Shown: positions 8,949 to 18,230, counted from the stretch's first letter. The stretch is 64,000 nt of DNA from an uncultured Cohaesibacter sp. (GCF_963676485.1 NZ_OY781114.1:2074501-2138500), one strand, 5' to 3'. Program-made: numbers and translations. The notes: a model not told the origin generated them from the letters alone.

Positions 8949-9767
8949 TCAGTGGGGTGTTGAATGGCCGGTTGTTGGGCTTGCAGTCTGGGTGGCGGTG
9001 GCCCGGTTGCCCGAGGCGACCTGTCGGGCGGCCTGCATCTGCATTGAGCGGATGCGTCGCCGTAGGATCTCGTTCTTCATGGCCTTGAGATGCAAGGCAG
9101 TGAAGAGCAGCGTGAAGCCGATTGCCATCACCATCAACGGAATCAACATGGAATTGGCCATCTTGGGGCCATTGAGCGTAAAGACGCTGGCTGGCTGATG
9201 CAGGGTGCTCCACCAATCGACAGAGAATTTGATGATCGGAATGATGACAAAGCCCACAAGGGTCAGAATGGCAACGGCCTTGCCTGCCTTGATTGGATCT
9301 TCGATGGCATGCCAGAGCGCGATGAGACCCAGATAGATGATCAGCAGAATGAGCATGGAAGTGAGCCGTGCATCCCAGACCCACCATGTGCCCCACATGG
9401 GTTTACCCCAGAAACTGCCAGTGGTCAGGCATACAAAGGTGAAGGCTGCGCCCAGAGGGGCGGCGGCCTTAGCCGAAACGTCGGCCAGCGGATGCTTCCA
9501 GACCAGTGTGCCCAGTGCGGAAATGGTCATCATTGTATAGGCGAACATAGCCAGCCAGGCGGCGGGCACATGGATATACATGATTCGGACCGTGGCACCT
9601 TGCTGATAGTCTTCCGGGGAGTCAAACAACGCCATATAGATGCCGATGCCGACGACGATCACCGTGAGAATAATGAGTGGGATCATGATCTTGTCAAGCA
9701 ACGCGAGAAAGCGTGTTGGATTGGCCAAGTCTCTCATCTGGAAAGATCTTTGTTTGGTCTCAGTCAT
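8949..9767 (-). CDS. ccmC: Cytochrome c maturation haem transporter CcmC
   Basis: Inner-membrane haem-handling protein that presents haem to CcmE at the periplasmic face. With start ATG 9767 it has 272 residues and six predicted spans. The tryptophan-rich haem motif WGTWWVWD is at 125-132. Candidate axial histidines are His66 (in YIHVP) and His190 (in LHQP). I chose 9767 because AGGA lies 8 nt upstream; a TTG at 9848 would add 27 residues unlike the family. The C-terminal tail is longer than in E. coli and rich in Arg, Gln and Thr. ccmD begins 36 nt downstream. Confidence 0.94.
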   Translation of the reverse strand: MTETKQRSFQMRDLANPTRFLALLDKIMIPLIILTVIVVGIGIYMALFDSPEDYQQGATVRIMYIHVPAAWLAMFAYTMMTISALGTLVWKHPLADVSAKAAAPLGAAFTFVCLTTGSFWGKPMWGTWWVWDARLTSMLILLIIYLGLIALWHAIEDPIKAGKAVAILTLVGFVIIPIIKFSVDWWSTLHQPASVFTLNGPKMANSMLIPLMVMAIGFTLLFTALHLKAMKNEILRRRIRSMQMQAARQVASGNRATATQTASPTTGHSTPH

Positions 9768-9917
9768 CAAGCGTCCTGCGGTCTGGTCGAGCCCCAAAGG
9801 GGGCGGCTTGTCCGGTTCGGTGGCCGGATAGGCCGGGTTTCTAGACAAATATCACGAGATGGAAGGCACGCGAATTACGATTTTGTAACATAGTGGCTTT
9901 TGCGCGCCGACTTTTAC

Positions 9918-10586
9918 CTACTCCTGCGAACTTCTCAAGGCTGCCGCCGCCGCCACCGGGCCAATCACCAGATAGAGCAGCGAAAGTCCGCACAGGATAT
10001 AGAATGGCGTGTCGAAAGGTGCCGGATCTGTGACGGCCCCAAGGGATGCGCTGACGCCGAAAATCAGCACGGGGATCGTGAGCGGTAGAATGAGGATCGA
10101 GAGCAGCAATCCGCCCCGGCGCAAGATCACCGTAAGAGCGGCCCCGACAGCGCCAATGAGCGTAAGCGCTGGTGTGCCTATGAGCAAGGTGGCTGTAACG
10201 GCGGCAATGCCAATCGGCTCGATGTTGAGAAACAGCGATAGAAGGGGCGTGGCGACCACCAGAGGCAGGCCTGTGGAAAGCCATTGGGCGGCACATTTGA
10301 CCAGCACCACCAGCTCCAGCGGATGCTCGCCAAGCAGCAACAGATCAAGCGTGCCGTCTTCCTGATCGGCCTGAAACAGGCGGTCAAGGCTCAACAGCGT
10401 CGCCAGCAAGGCTCCGATCCAGAGAATAGCCGGGCCGATGCGCGCAAGGAGATTAAGATCCGGCCCCACGGCAAAAGGAAAAATGGTGACGACGATCAGA
10501 AAGAACAGTACGCCCATGAGCGCACCGCCGCCGATACGGATGGATAATTTCAGATCCCGCACAAAGAGGGCACCCATTGCTGACAT
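9918..10586 (-). CDS. ccmB: Haem ABC exporter permease CcmB
   Basis: Integral membrane subunit of the CcmABCD complex, which uses CcmA-driven ATP hydrolysis to release holo-CcmE. The 222 residues contain six hydrophobic segments and the family hallmark LFQADQEDGTLDLLLL at roughly residues 70-85, a cytoplasmic loop that contacts CcmA. It starts 11 nt after ccmA, so the two are probably co-translated, and it is followed by ccmC after a 150-nt gap. Start ATG 10586 has AGGAGAGCAGAAC upstream. Confidence 0.95.
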   Translation of the reverse strand: MSAMGALFVRDLKLSIRIGGGALMGVLFFLIVVTIFPFAVGPDLNLLARIGPAILWIGALLATLLSLDRLFQADQEDGTLDLLLLGEHPLELVVLVKCAAQWLSTGLPLVVATPLLSLFLNIEPIGIAAVTATLLIGTPALTLIGAVGAALTVILRRGGLLLSILILPLTIPVLIFGVSASLGAVTDPAPFDTPFYILCGLSLLYLVIGPVAAAAALRSSQE

Positions 10587-10597
10587 GTTCTGCTCTC

Positions 10598-11311
10598 CTA
10601 GTGGGCGGTTGGGTCGCTCGGGGTTTCGTCATGCACCCCATCGCTGATCTGGTTGCGGTCAAGATGCAGGCGCAAAGGGTCGACCAATCCCAACGGCGCA
10701 TGGGTGGCCGCGATGATGAGTCCTCCCTCGCCCATATGCTCGGCCATCAGAACCTCCAGCTTGTGTTCTGAGGCCTTGTCGAGCGCTGAGGTCGGTTCAT
10801 CAAGCAGCCAGATCGGGCGGTGACTGACAAGCAGGCGCGCCAGCGATAGACGGCGGCGCTGGCCAGCAGAGAGATAGGCTGCCGGCAGATCGATCAGGTC
10901 TTCGATCCCCACCTCGATCATCGCCTGAAAGGGGCTGCGGGCCGGATGGCCATAATAAGTCTGCCAGAATTTTAGATTTTCATGGCATGACAAGGCCGGC
11001 TTGATGGCATCGGCATGGCCGAAATAGTGAGCCTGCTGGCCTACGGAAAGATCCTCGTCTCCGCCTTCAAGAAACATGGAACCGGCATGGGCCTTGATGA
11101 GGCCTGCCAATGTGCGCAATAGCGATGATTTTCCGATGCCGTTCGGGCCTGTCACCACAAGCGCCTTGCCGCCTTGCAGCTCGAAGGAAATATTCTCGAT
11201 GACAGGGCGGCCTCCGCGGATACATCCCAAATTCTGAACGCTTAAAAGCTTTGTATTTTCTTGAAGGGTCAATGGTTGGTTACTCACCGCTGGATCTGTA
11301 TTCGGGACCAA
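10598..11311 (-). CDS. ccmA: Haem ABC exporter ATP-binding protein CcmA
   Basis: Cytoplasmic ATPase of the CcmABCD complex in cytochrome c maturation. The 237 residues form one ABC domain: Walker A GPNGIGKSS at 55-63 (Lys61), signature LSAGQ at 147-151 and Walker B LLDEP at 169-173. The short length is typical of CcmA. The start is uncertain. TTG 11311 gives the longest frame, with AAGG about 12 nt before it; GTG 11287 would remove eight residues but has no visible ribosome binding site. It is the first gene of the reverse ccm operon and is divergent from acnB. Confidence 0.93.
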   Translation of the reverse strand: MVPNTDPAVSNQPLTLQENTKLLSVQNLGCIRGGRPVIENISFELQGGKALVVTGPNGIGKSSLLRTLAGLIKAHAGSMFLEGGDEDLSVGQQAHYFGHADAIKPALSCHENLKFWQTYYGHPARSPFQAMIEVGIEDLIDLPAAYLSAGQRRRLSLARLLVSHRPIWLLDEPTSALDKASEHKLEVLMAEHMGEGGLIIAATHAPLGLVDPLRLHLDRNQISDGVHDETPSDPTAH

Positions 11312-11758
11312 ATCTTGCCTTGAATTTCATTATTTTATCTGGATTTTCCTGCTTGAGGCTGACTGGTCTTGGTTTTGTATATTTCAGCTATAAAAAAGAA
11401 CAGTCAAGACCAACGGTTATCTAGCAATCAGTGGGAAAAGATCTTAAAAATGCCTTGTTCGATGCCTGCGGTTCTCGCGAGGTCGTGTGATGTTGCGTCC
11501 TTTTGAAGCGGAAACCCGATTCCTTGCGCTTTCTCCGTGAGCATTTTCTTTCACTCATTGCACTGCATGTGCCCTTTTGTTGGCTCGGGCGCATGATCTG
11601 CACAAATAGGTGATGATCGACGTCGGAGCAATGTTCTTTTGTCGAAGCATTGCAAGTTGATCTCATTGATTCAGGACGGCAGTTGAAATGCCCTTTTCTT
11701 CTCACCACGTTAGAGGGAAGAAAATGGTTGAGCGTTAAACGAATAAGCTGGGACCGAT
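11312..11758. other. Divergent ccmA/acnB intergenic region
   Basis: 447 bp separate two divergently transcribed loci, both tied to iron (haem handling and an Fe-S enzyme), so promoters for both must lie here. I see no convincing ORF. An 8-bp inverted repeat, TGGTCTTG at 11364-11371 and CAAGACCA at 11405-11412, lies near ccmA with an AT-rich spacer. It could be an operator or a leader hairpin. I did not recognise an Irr- or RirA-type box. Confidence 0.4.
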
Positions 11759-14551
11759 ATGACCTTATATACAGACTATCTAGACGAAATCGAAACTCGC
11801 AAGATTCAAGGGTTGCACCCCAAGCCTATTGATGATGCCGCCCTCTTGAATGAGATTATCGCGCAGATCAAGGACACCGGCAACGAGCATCGGGCCGATT
11901 CGCTTCATCACTTCATCTATAACACGCTGCCCGGGACCACGAGCGCAGCTGGTGCAAAAGCTGCTTTCCTGAAAGAGATTATTCTGGGCAACGAAGTCGT
12001 TGAGGAAATCACTCCGACTTATGCCTTCGAGCTTCTCTCCCACATGAAGGGCGGACCATCGATCGAAGTTCTGCTTGATCTGGCATTGGGTGAGGATGCA
12101 GCCATTGCCAAAGAGGCCGCCGAGGTGCTGAAAACGCAGTTCTTCCTCTATGAAGCCGATATGGAACGGCTCCAGAGCGCCTACAAGGCAGGGGACGCAA
12201 TCGCCAAAGACATCCTTGAGAGCTATGCAAAGGCAGAATTCTTTACAAAGCTGCCTGATGTGGACGAAGAAGTCGAAGTGGTCACCTATGTGGCTGCTGA
12301 AGGTGATATTTCCACTGACCTTCTGTCTCCGGGTAATCAGGCCCACTCGCGTGCCGATCGTGAGCTGCATGGCAAATGCATGATCTCTGAAAAGGCACAG
12401 AAGGAAATCGAGGCGCTGAAGCTGCAGCATCCGGGCAAGCGCGTGATGCTGGTGGCGGAAAAAGGCACCATGGGTGTGGGCTCTTCGCGCATGTCCGGCG
12501 TCAACAATGTGGCGCTGTGGACCGGTAAACCTGCCAGCCCCTATGTGCCTTTTGTCAATGTGGCTCCGGTGGTTGCCGGCACCAATGGCATTTCCCCGAT
12601 CTTCCTGACCACGGTTGATGTGACCGGTGGTATTGGCCTTGATTTGAAAAACTGGGTCAAGAAAGTGGATGCGGATGGCAAGCCGATTCTCAACAATGAT
12701 GGCAATCCTGTTCTCGAGCAGAAATATTCCGTTGAGACGGGAACCGTTCTGAAGATCAACACCAAGGAAAAGAAGCTTTACAATGAGGACGGGTCCGAGG
12801 AACTGACCGATGTTTCCCGATCCTTTACGCCGCAGAAGCTTGAATTCATGAAAGCTGGCAGCTCCTATGCGATTGTCTTTGGCAAGAAGCTGCAGACATT
12901 TGCCGCTGAAACCCTTGGCATCGAAGCGCCGACTGTGTTTGCTCCGCCCAAGGAAGTGACCAATGAAGGGCAGGGCCTGACAGCGGTTGAAAAGATCTTC
13001 AACAAAAATGCTGTAGGCGTGAGTTCAGAATTGCCTCTGCTTGCCGGATCGGATGTGCGCGTTAAAGTGAACATCGTTGGGTCTCAGGATACCACGGGCC
13101 TGATGACGGCACAGGAACTGGAGGCCATGGCGGCCACCGTTATTTCGCCAACGCTTGATGGGGCCTATCAGTCCGGTTGTCACACTGCATCTGTGTGGGA
13201 TCTCAAGGCGCAGGCGAATATTCCAAAGCTCATGAAATTCATGAATGACTTTGGCCTCATCACCGGTCGCGATCCGAAAGGGGTCTATCCGCCTCTGACA
13301 GACGTGATCCACAAGATGCTGAACGATCTTACCGTGGATGACTGGGATATCATTATCGGTGGCGACAGTCACACCCGCATGTCCAAGGGCGTGGCCTTCG
13401 GGGCTGACTCCGGCACCGTGGCCCTTGCACTGGCGACCGGTGAAGCCACCATGCCAATTCCGGATTCAGTCAAGGTGACCTTCAAGGGCGCGATGGCCGA
13501 TCACATGGACTTCCGCGATGTTGTGCATGCGACGCAGGCCCAGATGCTCAAGCAGCATGGGGACAATGTGTTCCAGGGTCGCGTGATCGAAGTGCATATC
13601 GGCACGTTGCTGTCTGACCAGGCCTTCACCTTCACCGATTGGACTGCAGAAATGAAAGCCAAGGCTTCCATCTGTATCTCCAACGATGAAACCCTGATCG
13701 GCTCGCTTGAACTGGCCAAGAGCCGCATTCAGGTGATGATCGACAAGGGCATGGACAATGAGAAACAGGTCCTGCAGGGTCTGATCGACAAGGCGAACAA
13801 GCGCATTGACGAAATCAAGTCTGGCGAAAGACCTGCTCTGCGCCCTGATGACAATGCAAAATATTTTGCTGAAGTCGTGGTTGATCTGGATGAAATCGTC
13901 GAACCGATGATTGCCGATCCGGATGTGAATAACGCTGATGTTTCCAAGCGTTATACCCATGATACGATCCGTCCTATCTCCTATTATCATGCAGACAAGA
14001 AGGTCGATCTCGGCTTTGTCGGCTCTTGCATGGTGCATAAGGGTGATATCAAGATCGTTGCCAAAATGCTGCGCAACCTTGAGGCTGCCAAAGGCAAGGT
14101 CGAGTTCAAGGCTCCGCTGGTTGTTGCCGCGCCGACCTACAACATCATTGATGAACTGAAGGAAGAAGGCGACTGGGAAGTTCTGCAGAAATATTCCGGC
14201 TTCGAGTTCGACGATTTGGCGCCAAAGAGCACCGCGCGAACCGAGTATGAGAATATTCTCTATCTGGAACGTCCGGGCTGTAACCTCTGCATGGGCAACC
14301 AGGAAAAAGCCGAGAAGGGCGATACCGTTCTGGCCACCTCCACGCGACTCTTCCAGGGGCGTGTTGTGGAAGATAGCGAAGAGAAAAGGGGTGAATCCCT
14401 GCTGGCGTCCACGCCGGTCGTCGTTCTCTCTGCCATCCTTGGCCGCACTCCGACACTGGAAGAATATAAGACAGCCGTGGAAGGCATTGACCTGACCAAG
14501 TTTGCCCCTCCGATGGAGATTCCGGGCACTTCACGGTCTGTGCATTTCTAG
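11759..14551 (+). CDS. acnB: Aconitate hydratase B (bifunctional 2-methylisocitrate dehydratase type)
   Basis: Interconverts citrate and isocitrate in the TCA cycle and can act on 2-methylisocitrate; cytosolic, with a [4Fe-4S] cluster. The N-terminus has the HEAT-like domain unique to AcnB (about residues 1-160). The likely cluster ligands are Cys757 (in GSCMVH), Cys841 and Cys844 (in GCNLCMG). At 930 residues it is about 65 longer than E. coli AcnB. The extra length appears as an Asp/Asn/Lys-rich insert around residues 295-345. The start is ATG 11759, with only a weak GGGACC upstream. A strong terminator follows at 14605-14635. Finding AcnB rather than AcnA beside ccm is noteworthy. Confidence 0.95.
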   Translation: MTLYTDYLDEIETRKIQGLHPKPIDDAALLNEIIAQIKDTGNEHRADSLHHFIYNTLPGTTSAAGAKAAFLKEIILGNEVVEEITPTYAFELLSHMKGGPSIEVLLDLALGEDAAIAKEAAEVLKTQFFLYEADMERLQSAYKAGDAIAKDILESYAKAEFFTKLPDVDEEVEVVTYVAAEGDISTDLLSPGNQAHSRADRELHGKCMISEKAQKEIEALKLQHPGKRVMLVAEKGTMGVGSSRMSGVNNVALWTGKPASPYVPFVNVAPVVAGTNGISPIFLTTVDVTGGIGLDLKNWVKKVDADGKPILNNDGNPVLEQKYSVETGTVLKINTKEKKLYNEDGSEELTDVSRSFTPQKLEFMKAGSSYAIVFGKKLQTFAAETLGIEAPTVFAPPKEVTNEGQGLTAVEKIFNKNAVGVSSELPLLAGSDVRVKVNIVGSQDTTGLMTAQELEAMAATVISPTLDGAYQSGCHTASVWDLKAQANIPKLMKFMNDFGLITGRDPKGVYPPLTDVIHKMLNDLTVDDWDIIIGGDSHTRMSKGVAFGADSGTVALALATGEATMPIPDSVKVTFKGAMADHMDFRDVVHATQAQMLKQHGDNVFQGRVIEVHIGTLLSDQAFTFTDWTAEMKAKASICISNDETLIGSLELAKSRIQVMIDKGMDNEKQVLQGLIDKANKRIDEIKSGERPALRPDDNAKYFAEVVVDLDEIVEPMIADPDVNNADVSKRYTHDTIRPISYYHADKKVDLGFVGSCMVHKGDIKIVAKMLRNLEAAKGKVEFKAPLVVAAPTYNIIDELKEEGDWEVLQKYSGFEFDDLAPKSTARTEYENILYLERPGCNLCMGNQEKAEKGDTVLATSTRLFQGRVVEDSEEKRGESLLASTPVVVLSAILGRTPTLEEYKTAVEGIDLTKFAPPMEIPGTSRSVHF

Positions 14552-14604
14552 GAGCATCGCTCACTTTGGTCGGTTGAGCGCTGCTCAGCCTGACATGGAA
14601 TATA

Positions 14605-14635
14605 AACCCGGCGTTCGAAAGAGCGCCGGGTTTTT
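14605..14635 (+). terminator. Rho-independent terminator of acnB
   Basis: Perfect stem AACCCGGCG (14605-14613) and CGCCGGGTT (14624-14632) with a 10-nt loop and a T tract, 53 bp past the acnB stop. The rest of the 306-bp gap up to the acetyltransferase gene shows nothing further. Confidence 0.88.
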
Positions 14636-14857
14636 GCTTGCTTGACTGTCAATAGGGACAGGCGTATTCAAGGATTGTTGATAGATACAGGAGTTTTGAT
14701 GTCCCGCTGAGAAGGGAAGCCACAGGCGCTTCCAATTGCACGAACCATATGACAGCTGCGGCGCATTGCGTCAGTGGTGTTGGTTTGTGTTATCTTTTTT
14801 CGAAGCAATGAAGCCGGACGGGCTGATGCCTCTCCGAGCATAACTGGATATCAAATC

Positions 14858-15289
14858 ATGATCCGGACATTCAAATCCGAAGACACAGACGCTGTGATTG
14901 CGATCTGGCGTTCCGCTAGTGAATTGGCGCACGCATTCCTTCCCGCCGCTTTTATGGATGAAGCTGAAAAACTGACCCGGGAGGTTTACCTCCAGCAAGC
15001 CGAGACGTGGGTTTTCATTCGTGGCGGCAAGATTGCCGGCTTTATCGGATTGATCGACGACTATATCGGTGGCCTGTTTGTTGACCCCTCTCATCATGGA
15101 GAGGGCATTGGCCGGGCGCTTGTCGATAAGGCAGTCGAGGAAAAGGGGTCTCTGGTGGTGGAGGTCTTTGTGGACAATGCCATCGGGCGACGCTTTTATG
15201 CTTCCTATGGCTTTACTGGCGAAAAGCAAGTGATGGACCCGCATTCGGGTTTCTCTTTGCTACAACTCACCTATAAGACAAACGCTTAA
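14858..15289 (+). CDS. GNAT family N-acetyltransferase (YjaB-like)
   Basis: Cytosolic acetyl-CoA-dependent N-acetyltransferase of unknown substrate. The 143 residues show a single GNAT fold. The acetyl-CoA-binding motif HHGEGIGRALV sits centrally after a LFVDPSHHG strand-turn. A C-terminal RRFYASYGF segment is characteristic of this superfamily and of the YjaB/YpeA-like branch. The start is taken at ATG 14858 (MIRTFKSED), which matches family N-termini; the upstream TTG/GTG extension does not. The ribosome binding site is weak (GGA about 9 nt upstream). It is a single gene bounded by terminators on both sides. Confidence 0.85.
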   Translation: MIRTFKSEDTDAVIAIWRSASELAHAFLPAAFMDEAEKLTREVYLQQAETWVFIRGGKIAGFIGLIDDYIGGLFVDPSHHGEGIGRALVDKAVEEKGSLVVEVFVDNAIGRRFYASYGFTGEKQVMDPHSGFSLLQLTYKTNA

Positions 15290-15297
15290 TGAAAGAG

Positions 15298-15324
15298 CCT
15301 GGCGCCATTGTGCGCCGGGTTTTT
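15298..15324 (+). terminator. Rho-independent terminator after the acetyltransferase gene
   Basis: Stem GGCGC (15301-15305) and GCGCC (15312-15316), extended by CCT/GGG with one wobble pair, then five T residues. It lies 8 bp past the acetyltransferase stop. Confidence 0.75.
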
Positions 15325-15392
15325 ACTTGCGCAGTTTGCCCCATATCTGTCAGACTGACAAAAAAGCAAAGCCTTCCAAATTGAGTTTTCCG

Positions 15393-16244
15393 ATGTCCAA
15401 GATTGTCCCTCCTGCCGACGCGGATGCACGTCGCGCTATCAAGCCGGTGATCTGTTATCCGACAGAGACCTTGCCCAAGCCGGATATTGCGCTTTATCAG
15501 GCTGTCTTTGAGGGGGCAAAGAAAGTCGACGAGGTTATCATTTCACCGCGGGATGCAGCCAGCATAGAGGTGCCCGCCGGGCATCTGTTGCGCATCATCT
15601 GTCCGGAAGGGCCGCAGGTGGGGGATCTTGATCTTTTCAATAGTGCCAATCTTGACGAGCGCTTCTATTCGGGCAAGACCCGCGCCCTGCATGGGACCCA
15701 CGTGAGCATTGGCGACCAGCTCTGGTCGAACTTTCCCTATATGCGCCCGATGGCCACCGTCATCGAGGATACGCTGGCATGGTATGGCATCGATCCGTAT
15801 GGCGGCTCGGTGCATGACGTGATCGGGACGCGCTGCGATCCCTATACCGGCCGTGTGCTCAATGGGGTTGATTATCACTATTGCTGCCATTCAAACCTGA
15901 CGCGCGCCTTGGCGCGTGCGCGCGGGCTCAGCTTGGCTGAGGCAGAGAAATGTATCCACGATGTGCTCAATGTTTTCATGTGCACCGGCTTTACCCGGGA
16001 TACGGGGCAATATTTCATGAAGGCAAGTCCGGTGCGAGCCGGTGACACTCTGGGGCTGTTTGCCGAGATCGATCTGCTGGCGGTGCAGAGCGCCTGTCCG
16101 GGTGGGGATTGTTCAGCGGAGCATTCCAGTGATACCGCGCAATGTTATCCATTGAAGATGGAAGTCTACAAGCCACAAGAGGGCCGTTTGCAGGGTTGGC
16201 AAAGCCCTTGTGTGAACGCTTATGATTGCAGCCACGGAGAATAG
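15393..16244 (+). CDS. DUF1989 domain protein (urea carboxylase-associated family)
   Basis: Belongs to the DUF1989 family, often encoded with urea carboxylase or allophanate hydrolase; its role is unproven. I see the family signature in GDLDLFNSANLDERF and SNFPYMRPMATVIEDT. Cysteine-rich motifs follow that could bind a metal or cofactor: DYHYCCHSNLTRAL, DVLNVFMCTG and SACPGGDCSAE. The start is placed at ATG 15393 (283 aa), since an upstream TTG frame adds 22 residues with no resemblance. No urea carboxylase or allophanate gene is nearby, so this is a stand-alone copy. It converges on the EamA-type gene, with only 10 bp between the stops. Confidence 0.85.
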   Translation: MSKIVPPADADARRAIKPVICYPTETLPKPDIALYQAVFEGAKKVDEVIISPRDAASIEVPAGHLLRIICPEGPQVGDLDLFNSANLDERFYSGKTRALHGTHVSIGDQLWSNFPYMRPMATVIEDTLAWYGIDPYGGSVHDVIGTRCDPYTGRVLNGVDYHYCCHSNLTRALARARGLSLAEAEKCIHDVLNVFMCTGFTRDTGQYFMKASPVRAGDTLGLFAEIDLLAVQSACPGGDCSAEHSSDTAQCYPLKMEVYKPQEGRLQGWQSPCVNAYDCSHGE

Positions 16245-16254
16245 GGGGGAGCGC

Positions 16255-16689
16255 CTAAAAAAGCGCAACGAGCGTTGCGCCTATGGCGATGAAGCCAACA
16301 CCGAGCCATCCTCCCAGAGAGAGATGTTCGCCAAGGAAGAGCGCTCCGAAGATGGCGACGAGCACAACGCTCATTTTGTCTATGGGGGCAACCTGAGAGG
16401 CCTGCCCGATCTTGAGCGCACGGAAATAGCAGATCCATGATGCGCCTGTTGCCAGACCAGAGAGGATCAGAAAGAGGGTTGATTTTGTTGACAGGCTCGA
16501 AAAGCTTTCCCAGCCGCCGGTGGCGCTGAGCATGATCGCGAGGGCCAGAAGAATCACAATTGTTCGCACGAAGGTGGCGAAATCCGATCCGATACCGGAT
16601 ACGCCTACCTTGGCAAAAACGGCAGTCAATGCAGCAAAGCAGGCCGAAAGAATGGCCCAGAACTGCCAGGAAAATATCATATTTCGCAT
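16255..16689 (-). CDS. EamA-type half-size transporter (about 144 aa)
   Basis: Small inner-membrane protein of the drug/metabolite transporter superfamily, single EamA repeat. About five spans are packed into 144 residues. The last pair follows the motif VAPIDKMSVVLVAIFGALFL, typical of 140-residue EamA proteins thought to work as dimers. The substrate is unknown. The start is ATG 16689, preceded by AAGAGAA. Longer in-frame starts at 16842 or 16996 would add polar residues not seen in the family. The gene is divergent from the aldo/keto reductase, with 130 bp between them. Confidence 0.82.
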   Translation of the reverse strand: MRNMIFSWQFWAILSACFAALTAVFAKVGVSGIGSDFATFVRTIVILLALAIMLSATGGWESFSSLSTKSTLFLILSGLATGASWICYFRALKIGQASQVAPIDKMSVVLVAIFGALFLGEHLSLGGWLGVGFIAIGATLVALF

Positions 16690-16819
16690 TGTTTTCTCTT
16701 GCTTGCTGGAGGGCGAACGGCTTCGAAATTGAGAGACTGGAATTTTGTGAGCTCTTGGGTGCTTTGACAAGCGCCAATCTGTTAGGGTCGCAATGAATAT
16801 GAACGTTAGAGGTACCACT

Positions 16820-17848
16820 ATGACATATATTGCATCGGACAAACGCTACGACACCATGCCTTATCGCCGGTGTGGCCAGTCGGGTCTGAAATTGCCTGCG
16901 GTTTCGCTCGGGCTGTGGCATAATTTCGGCCACGATACGCCGCATTTTACCAAGCAGGACATGTGTCGGACAGCGTTTGATCTGGGGATCACCCATTTCG
17001 ATCTTGCCAACAATTATGGCCCTCCCAAGGGCGCGGCCGAAGAAGCCTTTGGTGAAATCCTCAGAACCGACTTCAAACCCTACCGCGATGAACTGATCAT
17101 CTCCTCAAAGGCCGGCTATGACATGTGGACGGGGCCTTATGGGGAATGGGGAAGCCGGAAATATATGATTGCGTCCTGTGATCAATCCCTGCAGCGCATG
17201 GGGCTTGATTATGTCGATATTTTCTATTCCCATCGCTTTGACCCCAATACACCGTTGGAAGAAACGATGGGCGCGCTCGATACGTTGGTGCGTCAGGGCA
17301 AGGCGCTCTATGTGGGCATCTCATCCTACAATTCTCAGCGCACGCGAGAAGCAGTCCGGATTCTGAACGAGCTTGGTACCCCTTGTCTCATCCATCAGCC
17401 AAGCTACAATATGCTCAACCGTTGGGTCGAACGCGATGGTTTGAAAGATACGCTCAAAGAGCTTGGTGTCGGGTCGATTGCCTTTACGCCGCTGGCGCAA
17501 GGCATGTTGTCCAACAAATATCTCAATGGCATTCCTGACGATTCTCGGGCCGCTTCCGGGCGCTTCCTCAAAAAGGAAATGATCACCGAACGGGCCGTCG
17601 AGCATCTCAAGAAACTCAACGATATTGCCGCTCGCCGCGGCCAGACTCTGGCGCAAATGGCTATCGCGTGGGTATTGCGTGATGAGGGCATCACCACCGC
17701 ATTGATCGGAGCGTCTCGTGCCTCGCAGATTGTTGACTGCGCTGGCGCCATCAACAATCTTGATTTTACGCCCGAAGAGCTGGCCGAAATCGATCTTTAC
17801 GCACAAGACGAAGACATCAATATCTGGAAGAAATCGTCCGATCTCTGA
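16820..17848 (+). CDS. Aldo/keto reductase, YghZ/Gpr-like
   Basis: NADPH-dependent aldo/keto reductase closest to the E. coli YghZ type, which reduces glyceraldehyde 3-phosphate and methylglyoxal. The opening YDTMPYRRCGQSGLKLPAVS and WHNFG are diagnostic. The catalytic tetrad can be placed on Asp and Tyr of FDLANNYGPP, Lys of ISSKAGYDM and His of FYSHRFDP. The length is 342 residues, as expected. Start ATG 16820 has AGAGGT 7 nt upstream, better than the ATG at 16793. A monocistronic gene ending in a bidirectional terminator at 17880-17912. Confidence 0.92.
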   Translation: MTYIASDKRYDTMPYRRCGQSGLKLPAVSLGLWHNFGHDTPHFTKQDMCRTAFDLGITHFDLANNYGPPKGAAEEAFGEILRTDFKPYRDELIISSKAGYDMWTGPYGEWGSRKYMIASCDQSLQRMGLDYVDIFYSHRFDPNTPLEETMGALDTLVRQGKALYVGISSYNSQRTREAVRILNELGTPCLIHQPSYNMLNRWVERDGLKDTLKELGVGSIAFTPLAQGMLSNKYLNGIPDDSRAASGRFLKKEMITERAVEHLKKLNDIAARRGQTLAQMAIAWVLRDEGITTALIGASRASQIVDCAGAINNLDFTPEELAEIDLYAQDEDINIWKKSSDL

Positions 17849-17879
17849 GCGGTTCGGCTTGGTGATTCCACAATGATGA

Positions 17880-17912
17880 AAAAGGGCGAGCGGCCAAGCC
17901 GTTCGCCCTTTT
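17880..17912. terminator. Bidirectional terminator between aldo/keto reductase and DUF1674 genes
   Basis: A 15-bp stem with one wobble pair, arms at 17880-17894 and 17898-17912, has A residues on the left and T residues on the right. It can therefore stop transcripts of both converging genes. Confidence 0.85.
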
Positions 17913-17933
17913 GTCTATCTCTTTGTGTCCGCT

Positions 17934-18230
17934 TCAAAAATCAATAGCGCGACCGTCGATTTCATAGTCGTCATAGCGCGAGGGATCCAGACCCCCGCGG
18001 CCATTGAGTTCCTTTGGTCGGTCTGCACTCACCTTCAGCGCATCGCGCTCCTTGCGGCGCTGTTCCGCTTCCATGAGCGCCCGCTGGGCTGCGGGGGGCA
18101 GATCCTCGAATTTGCGGCGCGGTGTTGGTTCTTCTATCGGCTTTGCGGTATCGGCAACGCGTTCTTCCGTGCTCTTGAACTGAGGGGAGTCGACGTCAAC
18201 CGTCTGTCTTTTCGGGGCTTCGTCTGTCAT
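17934..18230 (-). CDS. DUF1674 protein (SDHAF4-like)
   Basis: Short soluble protein (98 aa) of the DUF1674 family, homologous to the mitochondrial succinate dehydrogenase assembly factor SDHAF4. The diagnostic C-terminus is present: [18 protein letters not shown] with an RAIDF tail. The N-terminal two thirds are charged and probably disordered. In this class the gene usually sits beside htpX, and here it is divergent from htpX, 109 bp apart. Assembly-factor activity is inferred from the family only. Confidence 0.88.
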   Translation of the reverse strand: MTDEAPKRQTVDVDSPQFKSTEERVADTAKPIEEPTPRRKFEDLPPAAQRALMEAEQRRKERDALKVSADRPKELNGRGGLDPSRYDDYEIDGRAIDF

